Origin: Mycobacterium colombiense
GTDB lineage: Bacteria; Actinomycetota; Actinomycetes; Mycobacteriales; Mycobacteriaceae
Assembly (NCBI RefSeq): GCF_001665835.1
Contig: NZ_LZSX01000068.1
Location: 1 to 64,000 of the forward strand
Reading direction: 5' to 3'
DNA length: 64,000 nucleotides
How positions within the stretch are numbered: position 1 is the first letter of the stretch; each line of letters begins with the position of its first letter. Made by a program: the position numbers and the translations under genes. Shown here in pieces: positions 46,571 to 55,622 of the stretch. Under the pieces are notes generated by a model. It was given only the letters and a program-made list of their open reading frames with translations, was not told where the DNA came from and did not search any database.

Positions 46571-47805
46571 CGTCCGAACCTTTCGTGCACCGCGCGGCGC
46601 CGTGCCGCGAGGATTGATGCGCGCTCTTCGGGGGTGACTTGTGCGGTGTCCGAAGGCAACTCGGTGCGGATATCGTCGAACGGCACCACTCGTGTCGTCG
46701 GTGTGGGCGCCGTTTCGGTCCGCACGCAGCGCAGGATGATCGGGCCGTTGCTGTGGCCCGCGGTGTCGAGCCAGTTGGCGACCCCGGGGTCACGATCGCA
46801 CAGCACCACGCGGACCAATCCATCGGAATCGAATGCGGCTTGATGGGCGTTCAGGCTGGACTGATGGCGCCCGTAATGGATCGTCTCCCACCACGGGTTG
46901 CCGATCGAGAAGCTCCAATAAATGCCATGTGGTGGTTTCACTTCGACGATGAGGGCCTCGCCCGGGCGCAGTTCCCACCGGCCTATCACCGGCCGGTTTT
47001 CCGCGGCGGCCCCCATGTCGGTGCGATCGATCGGGGGCAGGAAGCCGTTGGGCGGTGCGGCGCGCCCGAACTGCAAAAAGAACGCCAGGTTGTCCGCGAC
47101 GAAGTCGCCGAGGGCGGTCAGTTGCCGTGTCACCGCCGAGTAGGGATCGACCGGAGGCGCGGTAGCCCGGATCGGGTCACCGAGTCGCTCGATGCGCAGC
47201 GACGATGCCACCTCGGTATCCCAGTCGTAGAAGAAGTGCCGCACCGTCAACGTGGGGTGCTCACCTTCGATAGGCATCCAATTGCCCGCTCGCCCCGGGT
47301 GTTTCGAGGCCGACAGCACCACCTCGAAGTTCCCGTCTGGATCGGTTTCGAGCTCGTCGACCAACGCGTTGGCGGTGGCGGTGATGCCGTTCATCGTCTG
47401 CAGCCCGACGTAGCGGGCGGTGCCTCGGTTGCCGAACAGCCGATAGCTCTCCCCGCCGCGGAGCGCGGCGCGGGTGTAGAGGCAGTCCGGGCACTCCATG
47501 CCCCACGTCACGATGTCGTCGGTGCTGGTGCGTTGGACGCGCAGCGCCGGATCCGGATCGAACCGCAGCGCCTCGTCGATACCCGCGGTGAGCAGTACCA
47601 GCAGGTGCCGGATTCCGGCTGCGACGTCGATCCGATTGCGGCTTGCCGGCTCGGATTCGACGGTCTGCGCGGCTTCGTTGAGCCGACTCAACAGTTGTGA
47701 CCACGCCGCAGACAGATCGGGAACGCTCGCCTCGCCCGTCGATTCCATGGCCGCCTCGGCGATCGTGAACGGCAACCACGCCAGCGGCTTCTTCGGATCG
47801 CCCAT
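46567..47805 (-). CDS. DUF1214-domain protein, first gene of the sulfotransferase operon
   Basis: 412 residues. The first 150 residues are helical and contain CPDCLYTRAALRGGESYRLFG. The C-terminal half is DUF1214-like (ENRPVIGRWELRPGEALIVEVKPP and GIYWSFSIGNPWWETIHYG), a beta-rich fold of unknown activity that is common next to sulfotransferases in mycobacteria. There is no signal peptide. AAGTAGG lies before the ATG at 47805. It is the promoter-proximal gene of the four-gene leftward set, and the operator-like palindrome sits 36 bases upstream of its start. Confidence 0.85.
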   Translation of the reverse strand: MGDPKKPLAWLPFTIAEAAMESTGEASVPDLSAAWSQLLSRLNEAAQTVESEPASRNRIDVAAGIRHLLVLLTAGIDEALRFDPDPALRVQRTSTDDIVTWGMECPDCLYTRAALRGGESYRLFGNRGTARYVGLQTMNGITATANALVDELETDPDGNFEVVLSASKHPGRAGNWMPIEGEHPTLTVRHFFYDWDTEVASSLRIERLGDPIRATAPPVDPYSAVTRQLTALGDFVADNLAFFLQFGRAAPPNGFLPPIDRTDMGAAAENRPVIGRWELRPGEALIVEVKPPHGIYWSFSIGNPWWETIHYGRHQSSLNAHQAAFDSDGLVRVVLCDRDPGVANWLDTAGHSNGPIILRCVRTETAPTPTTRVVPFDDIRTELPSDTAQVTPEERASILAARRRAVHERFGR

Positions 47806-47840
47806 GATTGCCTACTTCGATCGAGCTCGGCGGTCTTAAC

Positions 47841-47857
47841 TGAAAATAACGTTTTCA
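47841..47857. promoter_or_regulatory. Palindromic operator candidate overlapping a -10 element
   Basis: TGAAAA (47841-47846) and TTTTCA (47852-47857) form a perfect inverted repeat with a 5-base spacer, 36 bases upstream of the leftward operon. On that strand TATTTT (47848-47843) inside it looks like the -10 hexamer. A repressor bound here would block polymerase. The TetR protein of the same operon is the obvious candidate. Confidence 0.6.
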
Positions 47858-47919
47858 TTTAGCTGTCACGACTATCGCAGCCCAGCGCTGAGAATGTCAA
47901 CGCCGCGACCCCGCGGCGG

Positions 47920-47925
47920 TACGTT
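47920..47925 (+). promoter_or_regulatory. -10 hexamer of a leaderless PPOX gene transcript
   Basis: TACGTT is six bases before the GTG at 47932 with no ribosome-binding site, the classical leaderless spacing. Confidence 0.55.
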
Positions 47926-47931
47926 GTTCTG

Positions 47932-48321
47932 GTGACGCCGACCTTCGCCGACCTTGCCAAGACGCAATACATCCTGCTGACCACGTTCACCAAGGACGGC
48001 AAGCCCAAGCCGACGCCGATCTGGGCCGCCCTGGACAAGCAACGCGGGGACCGCCTCCTGGTCATCACCCAGGAAAAGTCGTGGAAGGTCAAGCGAATCC
48101 GCAACACCCCGCGGGTCACGCTGGCCACCTGCACCATGAACGGCCGGCCCACCAGCGAGGCCATCGAGGGGACCGCGGCGATCCTCGACAAGTCGGAAAC
48201 GGCCGCCGTCTACGACGCGATCGGCAAGCGCTACGGCGTCGTGGGCAAGGTGTTCAACTTCTTTAGCAAGCTGCGCGGCGGCATGGACAACAACGTCGGC
48301 CTCGAACTGAAAGTGGCCTGA
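47932..48321 (+). CDS. PPOX-class F420-dependent oxidoreductase, Rv2061c homologue
   Basis: 129-residue split-barrel protein of the pyridoxamine-phosphate-oxidase superfamily (Mtb Rv2061c about 134). It starts FADLAKTQYILLTTFTKDGKP and has KSWKVKRIRNTPRVTLATC, the basic phosphate-binding stretch of F420 binders, then GRPTSEAIEGTAAIL. The substrate is unknown. In Mtb it directly follows cobN; here the four-gene sulfotransferase operon lies between. The next gene starts 13 bases downstream and is probably co-transcribed. Confidence 0.88.
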   Translation: MTPTFADLAKTQYILLTTFTKDGKPKPTPIWAALDKQRGDRLLVITQEKSWKVKRIRNTPRVTLATCTMNGRPTSEAIEGTAAILDKSETAAVYDAIGKRYGVVGKVFNFFSKLRGGMDNNVGLELKVA

Positions 48322-48334
48322 ACGCCAAGGCGCC

Positions 48335-49198
48335 GTGGCCACCGTTCTCATCCCGATCCCGGACCGCGACTTCGACCCGACCGAGGTCGCGGTCAGCTGG
48401 AGGGTGTTGACGCGAAGCGGCCACCGGGTGGTCTTCGCGACCGAAACCGGCACGCCCGGGGTGGCCGACGACATCATGGTGACGGGCCGTGGACTGGATG
48501 TCTGGTCTGTGCTGCCACTGCTGGGTGCCATCCCGCTGATCGGGCTGACGCTACGCGCCAACAAAGATGGGCGTAGGGCCTACCGAGACATGGTGCACTC
48601 CAACGAGTTTCAGCATCCGTTCAGCTGGGCGGGGGCCACCCTCGACGGCGTCGACGCGGTGCTGTTGCCGGGCGGGCACCGCGCCCGCGGGATGCGCAGC
48701 TACATCGACAGCGGCATCCTGCACCGGCTGGTGGTGGAGGCCTTCGCCCGCAAGCTGGTGGTGGCCGCCATCTGTCACGGAGTGCTGCTCGCCGCGCGCA
48801 GCGTCGATCCCGAAACCGGCCGTTCCGTCCTGTACGGACGCAAGACGACGGCGTTGACGTGGGCAATGGAGCGGTTGGCCTGGCGCCTCACCCGACTGAC
48901 CCGGTTCTGGGATCGCGACTATTACCGGACCTATACCGAGGAGCCGGGCCAACCCGGGGGGTACATGTCGGTGCAGTCGGAAGTCACACGCGCGCTTGAA
49001 GATCCGGCCGACTTCCGTGACGTCGCCCGCGGGTCACCGCACTGGCGGCGGAAAACCTCGGGCATGGCGCGCGATACGACAACCGACTCGCGGCCCGCAT
49101 TCGTCGTCGATGACGGCGGCTACGTCTCGGCGCGCTGGCCCGGTGATACCCACACGTTCGCAACGGTGTTGGCGCAGAAGCTGAACGCGGCGCGCTGA
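48335..49198 (+). CDS. DJ-1/PfpI-like class I glutamine amidotransferase-fold protein
   Basis: 287 residues. Flavodoxin-like core with VLIPIPDRDFDPTEVAVSW, VLLPGGHRARGM and the nucleophile elbow VVAAICHGVLLAA, where the Cys of ICHG is the expected active-site residue. A longer C-terminal part (WDRDYYRTYTEEPGQPGGYMSV and DDGGYVSARWPGDTHTFA) resembles the glyoxalase/chaperone-type members. Function is not certain: glyoxalase III, protease or stress chaperone are family options. GTG start at 48335. It converges on the dienelactone hydrolase gene with a 4-base gap. Confidence 0.85.
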   Translation: MATVLIPIPDRDFDPTEVAVSWRVLTRSGHRVVFATETGTPGVADDIMVTGRGLDVWSVLPLLGAIPLIGLTLRANKDGRRAYRDMVHSNEFQHPFSWAGATLDGVDAVLLPGGHRARGMRSYIDSGILHRLVVEAFARKLVVAAICHGVLLAARSVDPETGRSVLYGRKTTALTWAMERLAWRLTRLTRFWDRDYYRTYTEEPGQPGGYMSVQSEVTRALEDPADFRDVARGSPHWRRKTSGMARDTTTDSRPAFVVDDGGYVSARWPGDTHTFATVLAQKLNAAR

Positions 49199-49202
49199 CC
49201 CG

Positions 49203-49910
49203 TCACGTCGCGGCGCCCGTGCTCAGATGCTCGCCGAAGAAGGCGAACACCCGCCGCCACGCGTCCTCGGTTGCCTCGTGGTCGTAGCCGAAACCCGCGA
49301 TGCGAAGCAGCGGTTGCCCCGGCAGCTCGTTGGCGAAGCCGTGCCCGACGCCCGGATACGTCTTCACATCGGCGGTGATGGTCTTGGCCGCGATGGTCTT
49401 GTTCAGCTTCTCGGACGCACCCCGGCCCAGCGGGTCACGGCCACCGAAGCTGGCCACGACCGGGCACGCGCCGTCGAGCGTCTTGTCCAGGTTGCGTGGC
49501 AGGGGAGTGCCATAAAACGGAGCGGAGGCACCGAAACCCTTGGGCGACATGACAAGAGCGAACTGGCCGCCCATGCAGAAACCCGCGATGCCCACCTGGC
49601 CGGAACATTGCTGCATGGCCTTCAGGTGATCGCGCGCGGCCAGGATGTCGTCGAGGGCGCGGCCGCGCTGCGTCTGCAGCTCCTTCATGACGCGGATGAT
49701 GCAGCGGATGCGGCCACCGCGCGAATACAGGTTCGGGGTGAGCGCCAGATAACCCGCCGCGGCGATACGGTCGTTAATCGACTGCTTGTCCCGGCCGTAG
49801 CCGATCGCGTCGTGGATCACCACCACACCCGGCCACGGGCCTTGTCCCGAGGGCGTGCTCAGCAACGCATCGATCGGTCCATCAGGGGTATCGATCTGAA
49901 TCGTCGTCAT
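49203..49910 (-). CDS. Dienelactone hydrolase family protein, Rv2054 homologue
   Basis: 235 residues from the ATG at 49910; an in-frame TTG at 49928 would add six. Family features are the N-terminal GPWPGVVVIHDAIGYG with the active-site acid region, Cys nucleophile in GIAGFCMGGQFAL (GxCxGG as in dienelactone hydrolases), Asp in FGGRDPLG and His in YPGVGHGFAN. There is no signal peptide. It matches Mtb Rv2054 in length and place, divergent from fxsA. The natural substrate is not known. Confidence 0.9.
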   Translation of the reverse strand: MTTIQIDTPDGPIDALLSTPSGQGPWPGVVVIHDAIGYGRDKQSINDRIAAAGYLALTPNLYSRGGRIRCIIRVMKELQTQRGRALDDILAARDHLKAMQQCSGQVGIAGFCMGGQFALVMSPKGFGASAPFYGTPLPRNLDKTLDGACPVVASFGGRDPLGRGASEKLNKTIAAKTITADVKTYPGVGHGFANELPGQPLLRIAGFGYDHEATEDAWRRVFAFFGEHLSTGAAT

Positions 49911-49947
49911 AGCGTCATCTAACTGCAATCACACTGGCGAGCACCAC

Positions 49948-49975
49948 GGGAACTTGGGCGCGGTCCACACGCGTT
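49948..49975 (+). promoter_or_regulatory. ECF SigE-type promoter of fxsA, predicted leaderless
   Basis: GGGAAC (49948-49953) is separated by 18 bases from CGTT (49972-49975), the SigE-type consensus in mycobacteria. The expected start point falls 6-9 bases after the -10, essentially on the ATG at 49984. The fxsA gene family (Rv2053c) is, as far as I recall, reported among SigE-dependent genes in Mtb. Confidence 0.7.
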
Positions 49976-49983
49976 GGTCTGGC

Positions 49984-50517
49984 ATGGTGTCGCGGCTGTT
50001 GCTGATCTACGCCGTCGTCGAACTCGCGGTGATCTTCACGCTGGTGTCGACGATCGGATGGGGCTGGACCCTGCTGGCCCTGGTGGGGACCTTCCTGCTC
50101 GGCTGGGGCATCGTGGCGCCGATGGCCGGGTCGCATCTCATCCGCCGGATCGGGCAACTGCGCTCGGGCCGCACCGACCGACGCGCCGCGGGCGATGGTG
50201 CGCTGGTCAGCCTGGCCGCGCTCCTCGTCCTCGTTCCCGGCCTGGTCAGCACGGCGCTGGGCTTGTTGCTGCTGATCCCGCCGGTGCGGTCGGCCGTCGG
50301 CCCTGGGTTGACGGCCAGGGCGGTGCGCACGCTGCAGCGCCAGATGCCGGGACTCAGTTACGCGAACGCTTTCCGCGCGGAGCCCCACCCGGCGTCGTAT
50401 CCGAGCGGGTACTACTCGGATACCGGGTATGGCCACGGCGACTACATCGACGGCGAGGTAATCGATGTCCGCGACGGCGAGACGCCGGCGCGGCCGCAAC
50501 GATTCGACGGACGCTGA
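49984..50517 (+). CDS. fxsA: Membrane protein FxsA
   Basis: 177 residues with the FxsA core: two to three N-terminal membrane helices (LLLIYAVVELAVIFTLVSTIG, WTLLALVGTFLLGWGIVA), a basic loop (HLIRRIGQLRSGRTDRR), another hydrophobic hairpin (LVSLAALLVLVPGLVSTALGLLLLIPP) and an acidic cytoplasmic tail with GDYIDGEVIDVRDGE. FxsA was named for suppressing F exclusion of phage T7 in E. coli; its mycobacterial role is unknown. The ATG at 49984 matches Mtb FxsA. The SigE promoter in front predicts induction by envelope stress. Confidence 0.93.
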   Translation: MVSRLLLIYAVVELAVIFTLVSTIGWGWTLLALVGTFLLGWGIVAPMAGSHLIRRIGQLRSGRTDRRAAGDGALVSLAALLVLVPGLVSTALGLLLLIPPVRSAVGPGLTARAVRTLQRQMPGLSYANAFRAEPHPASYPSGYYSDTGYGHGDYIDGEVIDVRDGETPARPQRFDGR

Positions 50518-50586
50518 CGCGGCGCGGGGCACCCGCCGACCGTCACTCGCCATCCGAACGCACGTAGTTTTGGCATGTGACCGATC

Positions 50587-52197
50587 GTGACCGTTAGTCC
50601 CGCACCGGTGACCCTGTTGATCAATGGCCGGGTGCACAGCCCGGTCCAGCCCGACGCGACCGCGATGGCCGTCCGCGACGGCCTGGTGGCATGGCTGGGC
50701 AGCGACGAGGTCGGCCGCCGCTTGTTTCCCGACGCCGACGTCGAAGATCTCCTGGGCGGGTTCGTGGCGCCGGGATTCGTGGACAGCCACATCCATCTCA
50801 CCGCCACCGGGCTGACGCTCAGCGGGCTGGACCTGCGCCCGGCCGCCTCCCGCGCCCAGTGCCTACAGATGGTCGCCGAGTACGCCGCCGCACACCCCGG
50901 CCAGCCCGTGTGGGGCCATGGCTGGGACGAAACCTCGTGGCCCGAGAACGCCCCGCCCAGCATCGGAGACCTGGACGCCGTCCTCGGCGACCGGCCCGCC
51001 TACCTGGCCCGCGTCGACGTGCACTCCGCGCTGGCGTCGACGGGCCTGCGACGGCTGGTCACGAAGCTTCCGGCGGCGGCGGGTTTCAGCGCCGAGGGGC
51101 CGCTGGCCGGCAACGCACACCATCTGGTGCGCGGCATTGCCCGCGACCTGCTGACGGGCGAACAGCTCGCCGAGGCCCGCGCCGCAGCGCTGCGGGCCGC
51201 CGCGGTGGCCGGCATCGTCGCGGTCCACGAATGCGCCGGCCCCGAGATCGGGGGGATCGACGACTGGCTGCAGTTGCGGGCCCTCGATCATGGCGTCGAG
51301 GTGATGGGTTATTGGGGTGAGCCGGTGAGCAGCCCCGCCCAGGCGCGCGAGCTGATGGCGGCGACCGGAGCCCACGGGCTGGCCGGTGACCTGTTCGTCG
51401 ACGGCGCCCTGGGGTCGCGCACCGCGTGGCTGCACGAGCCGTACACGGACGCCCCGGAGCGCACCGGAACCTGCTATTTGGATCCCGATGCCGTCGAGGC
51501 GCACGTGCGGGCATGCACCCAGGCCGAGGTCACCGCCGGATTCCACGTCATCGGGGACGCCGCGGTCGCGACTGCGGTGGAGGCTTTCGAGCGCGTCGTC
51601 GCCGACCTCGGGCCGGTCGCCGTCGCCCGTTGCGGGCACCGCCTCGAGCACGTCGAGATGGTCAGCGCCGATCAGGCCGCCAAACTGGGCCAGTGGGGCG
51701 TCATCGCCAGCGTCCAGCCCAATTTCGATGCGCTCTGGGGCGGCGTCGACGGCATGTACGCGCGACGGCTCGGCACCCAGCGAGGCAGTCGGCTCAACCC
51801 GTTTGCGCTGTTAGCATCCCAAGGCGTGCCCCTCGCGCTCGGTTCCGACGCTCCGGTCACGGGCTTCGACCCGTGGCTGAGCGTGCGCGCGGCGGTCAAC
51901 CACCGCACCCCCGGCAGCGGGATCTCGGCGCGGGCCGCGTTTGCTGCCGCCACCCGCGGCGGCTGGCGGGCGGCCGGTGTCCGCGACGGCAAGGCGGGCA
52001 CGCTGGTGCCCGGAGCGCCGGCCTCGTACGTCGTCTGGGATGCCGGGGACCTTGAGGTGCACGCCCCGCTCGACACCGTCCAGCGCTGGTCGACGGACCC
52101 GCGGTCGCGCGTGCCGGCGCTGCCGCGATTGGGGCGCGACGATGCCCTACCGCGGTGCCGGCGAACGGTGCATCGGGGCGCTGTCATCCATGGCTAG
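50587..52197 (+). CDS. YtcJ-like metal-dependent amidohydrolase, Rv2052c homologue
   Basis: 536 residues of the urease-type TIM-barrel superfamily, matching Mtb Rv2052c (534). The metal ligands HIH are in [13 protein letters not shown]. Further ligands lie in [22 protein letters not shown] (His) and [10 protein letters not shown] (Asp). The beta-sandwich halves are at both ends ([15 protein letters not shown] and [17 protein letters not shown]). Family members hydrolyse amides such as N-substituted formamides; the substrate here is unknown. The GTG at 50587 begins 69 bases after fxsA, and its 3' end overlaps lnt by eight bases, so fxsA, this gene, lnt and ppm1 may be one transcript. Confidence 0.88.
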   Translation: MTVSPAPVTLLINGRVHSPVQPDATAMAVRDGLVAWLGSDEVGRRLFPDADVEDLLGGFVAPGFVDSHIHLTATGLTLSGLDLRPAASRAQCLQMVAEYAAAHPGQPVWGHGWDETSWPENAPPSIGDLDAVLGDRPAYLARVDVHSALASTGLRRLVTKLPAAAGFSAEGPLAGNAHHLVRGIARDLLTGEQLAEARAAALRAAAVAGIVAVHECAGPEIGGIDDWLQLRALDHGVEVMGYWGEPVSSPAQARELMAATGAHGLAGDLFVDGALGSRTAWLHEPYTDAPERTGTCYLDPDAVEAHVRACTQAEVTAGFHVIGDAAVATAVEAFERVVADLGPVAVARCGHRLEHVEMVSADQAAKLGQWGVIASVQPNFDALWGGVDGMYARRLGTQRGSRLNPFALLASQGVPLALGSDAPVTGFDPWLSVRAAVNHRTPGSGISARAAFAAATRGGWRAAGVRDGKAGTLVPGAPASYVVWDAGDLEVHAPLDTVQRWSTDPRSRVPALPRLGRDDALPRCRRTVHRGAVIHG

Positions 52198-54235
52198 GTA
52201 CCGGCTGGGCGACGACGAGCCCGCGGACCAAACCGATGCGGCCGACGAGGACCTGCCGCGGCGGCCTGACACCGACCCCATCAGCGACGAGGCCGAATCA
52301 GACCGCGACGAACAGCCCGCCGAGGTCCGCGTCGAGCCCGAAGCCAGCGACGGCGAACCCGACCCGGACGAGGACGCCGCGGAACCGGAATCGCCCGAGC
52401 GGCAGGCGGGCGGCGCGAGTCTGGGTGGCTGGCTGGGGACCGCGGCGCGCGGGGCGGCGACCGGACTGGTGGCCGCCGTGATCGGGCGGCTGCCCGCCGC
52501 CCAGGCCGCGATGCTGCCCCGCCTGACCCGGCTGAGTTGCGTCGTGATGGGCGGCTTACTGCTCTGCGCCAGTTTCCCATCACTCAATTGGTGGTGGGGC
52601 GCCGTGGTGGCCGCCGCGTTGCTGGCGTGGGTGTTGACGCACCCCGCGACCACGCCCGCGGGCGGCCTGGGTTACGCGTTCCTGTTCGGGCTGGCGTTCT
52701 ACCTGCCGCTGCTGCCGTGGGTCGGCCTCCTGGTCGGCCCCATCCCGTGGATCGCCCTCGCGACCGTCTGCGCGCTGTTTCCCGCCCTCTTCGGCCTGTG
52801 CGCCGTCATCGTGCGCCGGCTGCCCGGCTGGCCCATCTGGTTCGCGCTGATCTGGGCGGCCCAGGAGTGGCTCAAGTCGATCCTGCCGTTCGGCGGCTTC
52901 CCCTGGGGGTCGGTGGCATTCGGTCAGACGCACGGTCCGTTCCTGCCGCTGGTCCAGCTCGGCGGCGTGGCGCTGTTGTCCATGGCGATCATGCTGGTCG
53001 GCTTCAGCGCGACGGCCATCGCGCTGGAGATCGTGAAGTGGTGGCACTCCGGTCACCCAGCGGCCGGCGACAGCGTCGCCGCGGATGCCGCGCACCCCGA
53101 CCAGGCGCCGCCCGCGGTGGTGCTGCCCGGCGTCTGCATCTGCCTGGTGCTCTTCGCGTCGCTCATCGTCTGGCCGCAGGTACGCCACGCCGGTACCGGA
53201 TCGGGTGGCGAGCCGGCGGTGACCGTCGCGGCCGTGCAGGGCAACGTGCCGCGGCTGGGCTTCGAGTTCAACGAACAACGGCGCGCGGTCCTGGACAACC
53301 ACGTCCAGGAAACCCTGCGGCTGGCCGAGGACGTGCGGTCCGGGGCCGCCCCGCAACCGCAGTTCGTGATCTGGCCGGAAGACTCGTCGGACATCGACCC
53401 GCTGGTCAACCACGACGCCGCCTTGGAGATCTCGCAGGCCGCGGCGGCGATCGGCGCTCCGATCCTGATCGGCAGCGTGCTCGAGGTACCCGGGCGCCCG
53501 CCGCAGGATCCCAACTACACCAACACCATGATCGTGTGGAATCCGGCCACCGGTCCGGCCGATCGCCATGACAAGGAAATCGTGCAGCCGTTCGGCGAGT
53601 ACCTGCCGATGCCATGGCTGTTCAAACACCTGTCCGGCTACGCCGGGCGCGCGGGAAGCTTCGTGCCCCGCCAGGGCTCCGGGGTGGTGCACATCGCGGG
53701 GGTGCCGCTCGGCGTCGCCACCTGCTGGGAAGTGATCTTCGACCGGGTGCCGCGACAGGCGGTCCTCGGCGGCGCCCAGCTGCTCGCCGTGCCGGCCAAC
53801 AACGCCACCTTCAACAAGAGGATGAGCGAACAGCAGCTGGCCTTCGCCAAGGTCCGGGCCGTCGAGCACGACCGGTATGTGGTGGTGGCCGGCACCACGG
53901 GGATCAGCGCCGTGGTGGCCCCCGACGGTGGCGAGTTGGCCCGCACCGACTTCTTCCAGCCCGCCTATCTGGACATGCAGGTGCGGCTCAAGACCAGGCT
54001 GACACCGGCGACCCAATGGGGGCCGCTGGTGCAATGGGTCATGGTGCTGGCGGCCGGAGCGGTGATTCTGGCCGGGATGCGGCACAATGGATGGTTCCCG
54101 CGTTCGGTACGTCTCAGGTCCACACGCCAACCGGAAGGGGCCGGTGCAACCCCGGGCAAACCCCCGCCCGACGAGCACGACGCAGACACTGCGCCCGACT
54201 CCCGGGACCGCACGCCGGCAGACGACGGCGACTGA
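52190..54235 (+). CDS. lnt: Apolipoprotein N-acyltransferase Lnt (Ppm2-type)
   Basis: 681-residue membrane enzyme that adds the third acyl chain to lipoproteins. A long acidic disordered N-terminus (~1-100, [15 protein letters not shown] onward) precedes the membrane helices. The nitrilase-like domain has the three catalytic residues: Glu in [11 protein letters not shown], Lys in [13 protein letters not shown] and Cys in [11 protein letters not shown]. The C-terminus is disordered and acidic. In Mtb this domain is fused to Ppm1 as Rv2051c; here the stop at 54235 separates them. The ATG at 52190 starts inside the upstream gene's last codons. Neighbouring lppK and ssuA lipoproteins are examples of its substrates. 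Confidence 0.95.
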   Translation: MARYRLGDDEPADQTDAADEDLPRRPDTDPISDEAESDRDEQPAEVRVEPEASDGEPDPDEDAAEPESPERQAGGASLGGWLGTAARGAATGLVAAVIGRLPAAQAAMLPRLTRLSCVVMGGLLLCASFPSLNWWWGAVVAAALLAWVLTHPATTPAGGLGYAFLFGLAFYLPLLPWVGLLVGPIPWIALATVCALFPALFGLCAVIVRRLPGWPIWFALIWAAQEWLKSILPFGGFPWGSVAFGQTHGPFLPLVQLGGVALLSMAIMLVGFSATAIALEIVKWWHSGHPAAGDSVAADAAHPDQAPPAVVLPGVCICLVLFASLIVWPQVRHAGTGSGGEPAVTVAAVQGNVPRLGFEFNEQRRAVLDNHVQETLRLAEDVRSGAAPQPQFVIWPEDSSDIDPLVNHDAALEISQAAAAIGAPILIGSVLEVPGRPPQDPNYTNTMIVWNPATGPADRHDKEIVQPFGEYLPMPWLFKHLSGYAGRAGSFVPRQGSGVVHIAGVPLGVATCWEVIFDRVPRQAVLGGAQLLAVPANNATFNKRMSEQQLAFAKVRAVEHDRYVVVAGTTGISAVVAPDGGELARTDFFQPAYLDMQVRLKTRLTPATQWGPLVQWVMVLAAGAVILAGMRHNGWFPRSVRLRSTRQPEGAGATPGKPPPDEHDADTAPDSRDRTPADDGD

Positions 54236-54298
54236 CCACCCTCCGTCCGACCAGGACGGCCGACATTCTTTCGATTTCGGGCGACACAGAGGAGCTAC

Positions 54299-55093
54299 AT
54301 GACCACCGGCCAGCCGGCGCCCCAGGTCCCAGGTAACCGTCCCAGCCAGCGCGTCTTGGTGATCATCCCTACCTACAACGAGCTGGAGAACCTGCCGGTC
54401 ATCCACCGGCGGCTCAAAGAGGCGTGCCCGCACGTGCATCTGCTCGTGGTGGACGACAGCAGCCCCGACGGCACCGGCCGGCTCGCCGAGGAACTGGCGG
54501 CGGCCGACGCCGGCCGCACGCACGTCATGCACCGCACCGCCAAGGACGGCCTGGGCGCGGCGTACCTGGCGGGTTTCGCGTGGGGGTTGAGCCGTGACTA
54601 CTCGGTCCTGGTCGAAATGGACGCCGACGGCAGCCACGCCCCCGAACAGCTGCACCGCCTGCTGGACGCCGTCGACGCCGGCGCCGACCTGGCCATCGGG
54701 TCGCGCTACGTCGAGGGCGGGACGGTGCGCAACTGGCCATGGCGGCGATGGGCGCTGTCCTGGACGGCGAACACCTACGCCCGGCTGGCCCTCGGCATCG
54801 GCGTGCACGACATCACCGCCGGCTACCGGGCCTACCGCCGCGAAGTGCTCGAAGCGATCGACCTCGACGGCGTCGACTCCAAGGGCTACTGCTTTCAGAT
54901 CGATCTGACCTGGCGCACGATCTGCAACGGGTTCACCATCGCCGAGGTGCCGATCACCTTCACCGAGCGCGAACTCGGCGTGTCCAAGATGAGCGGATCC
55001 AACATCCGCGAAGCCCTGGTCAAAGTCACCCGTTGGGGTGTTCAGGGCCGACGGTCGGGCGCCAAGGCCACCAGGGCCGACAACCGCACTTAG
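54299..55093 (+). CDS. ppm1: Polyprenol monophosphomannose synthase Ppm1
   Basis: 264-residue GT-A glycosyltransferase (family 2) that moves mannose from GDP-mannose to polyprenyl phosphate, the donor for lipomannan, lipoarabinomannan and protein O-mannosylation. Motifs are [17 protein letters not shown], the GDP-binding [13 protein letters not shown], the metal-binding [37 protein letters not shown] and [16 protein letters not shown]. There is no membrane helix of its own, so it relies on the membrane-bound Lnt partner, which in Mtb is the other half of the same polypeptide. GAGGAGCTAC before the ATG is a good ribosome-binding site. It lies 63 bases after lnt. Confidence 0.95.
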   Translation: MTTGQPAPQVPGNRPSQRVLVIIPTYNELENLPVIHRRLKEACPHVHLLVVDDSSPDGTGRLAEELAAADAGRTHVMHRTAKDGLGAAYLAGFAWGLSRDYSVLVEMDADGSHAPEQLHRLLDAVDAGADLAIGSRYVEGGTVRNWPWRRWALSWTANTYARLALGIGVHDITAGYRAYRREVLEAIDLDGVDSKGYCFQIDLTWRTICNGFTIAEVPITFTERELGVSKMSGSNIREALVKVTRWGVQGRRSGAKATRADNRT

Positions 55094-55123
55094 GCCGCGG
55101 TCCGGCCCCGGCTCAAGCCAGGG

Positions 55124-55459
55124 TCAGCCCCGGCGGCGGGTCTTGATGATCTCGAGGCGCTCCTTGAGCAGCTCTTCGAGCTCCTCGACCGAGCGACGCT
55201 CCAGCAGCATGTCCCAGTGCGTCCGCGGCGGCTTCACCTTCTTCGGCTCGGGCAGGTCGCCCTCGATCAGGGTGCCTTCCAGGCCGTTGCGGCACAGCCA
55301 GGTGCCGGGGATCTCGGCGTCGTCGGCGAAGGGAACCTCGAACTCCTCGCCGTTCTCGGTCCGGTACTTCGCGAGCTGACGCGGCGCCAGGTCGTGGTTG
55401 CGGTCAGTCTCGTAGCTCACGGCCCCGAGGCGACTGCCTCTCAGTACGCGATCAGCCAT
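55124..55459 (-). CDS. rbpA: RNA polymerase-binding protein RbpA
   Basis: 111-residue essential transcription factor that binds SigA or SigB with RNA polymerase and promotes open-complex formation. N-terminal tail MADRVLRGSRLGAVSYETDRNHDLAPRQL, core domain with FEVPFADDAEIPGTWLCRNGLEG, basic linker PEPKKVKPPRTHWDMLLERRS and the SigA-binding helix VEELEELLKERLEIIKTRRRG. GAAGGAG six bases before the ATG (55459) sets the start. It is convergent with ppm1 at a 30-base gap. A SigE-type promoter is visible upstream (55565-55539), as expected for a stress-linked factor. Confidence 0.97.
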   Translation of the reverse strand: MADRVLRGSRLGAVSYETDRNHDLAPRQLAKYRTENGEEFEVPFADDAEIPGTWLCRNGLEGTLIEGDLPEPKKVKPPRTHWDMLLERRSVEELEELLKERLEIIKTRRRG

Positions 55460-55538
55460 GGCTGCTACTCCTTCAGGTCTTCTTCTCGGAGCCCTCGGGC
55501 TCCCTTACTGCAGTTCGGTGCAATCTGTCCAGTTAGCA

Positions 55539-55565
55539 AACGCTGCGGCGATCTGCGCAGTTCCC
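55539..55565 (-). promoter_or_regulatory. ECF SigE-type promoter of rbpA
   Basis: On the minus strand GGGAAC (55565-55560) is followed after 17 bases by CGTT (55542-55539). The start point would be near 55532, giving a leader of about 70 bases that includes the GAAGGAG ribosome-binding site. A second, weaker TATCAT hexamer lies further upstream and could serve SigA. Confidence 0.55.
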
Positions 55566-55622
55566 GGCCGGGACCGGCATACGCGACGCGACCCTCAATG
55601 ATACCGGGATCGCCGAGAAAAC

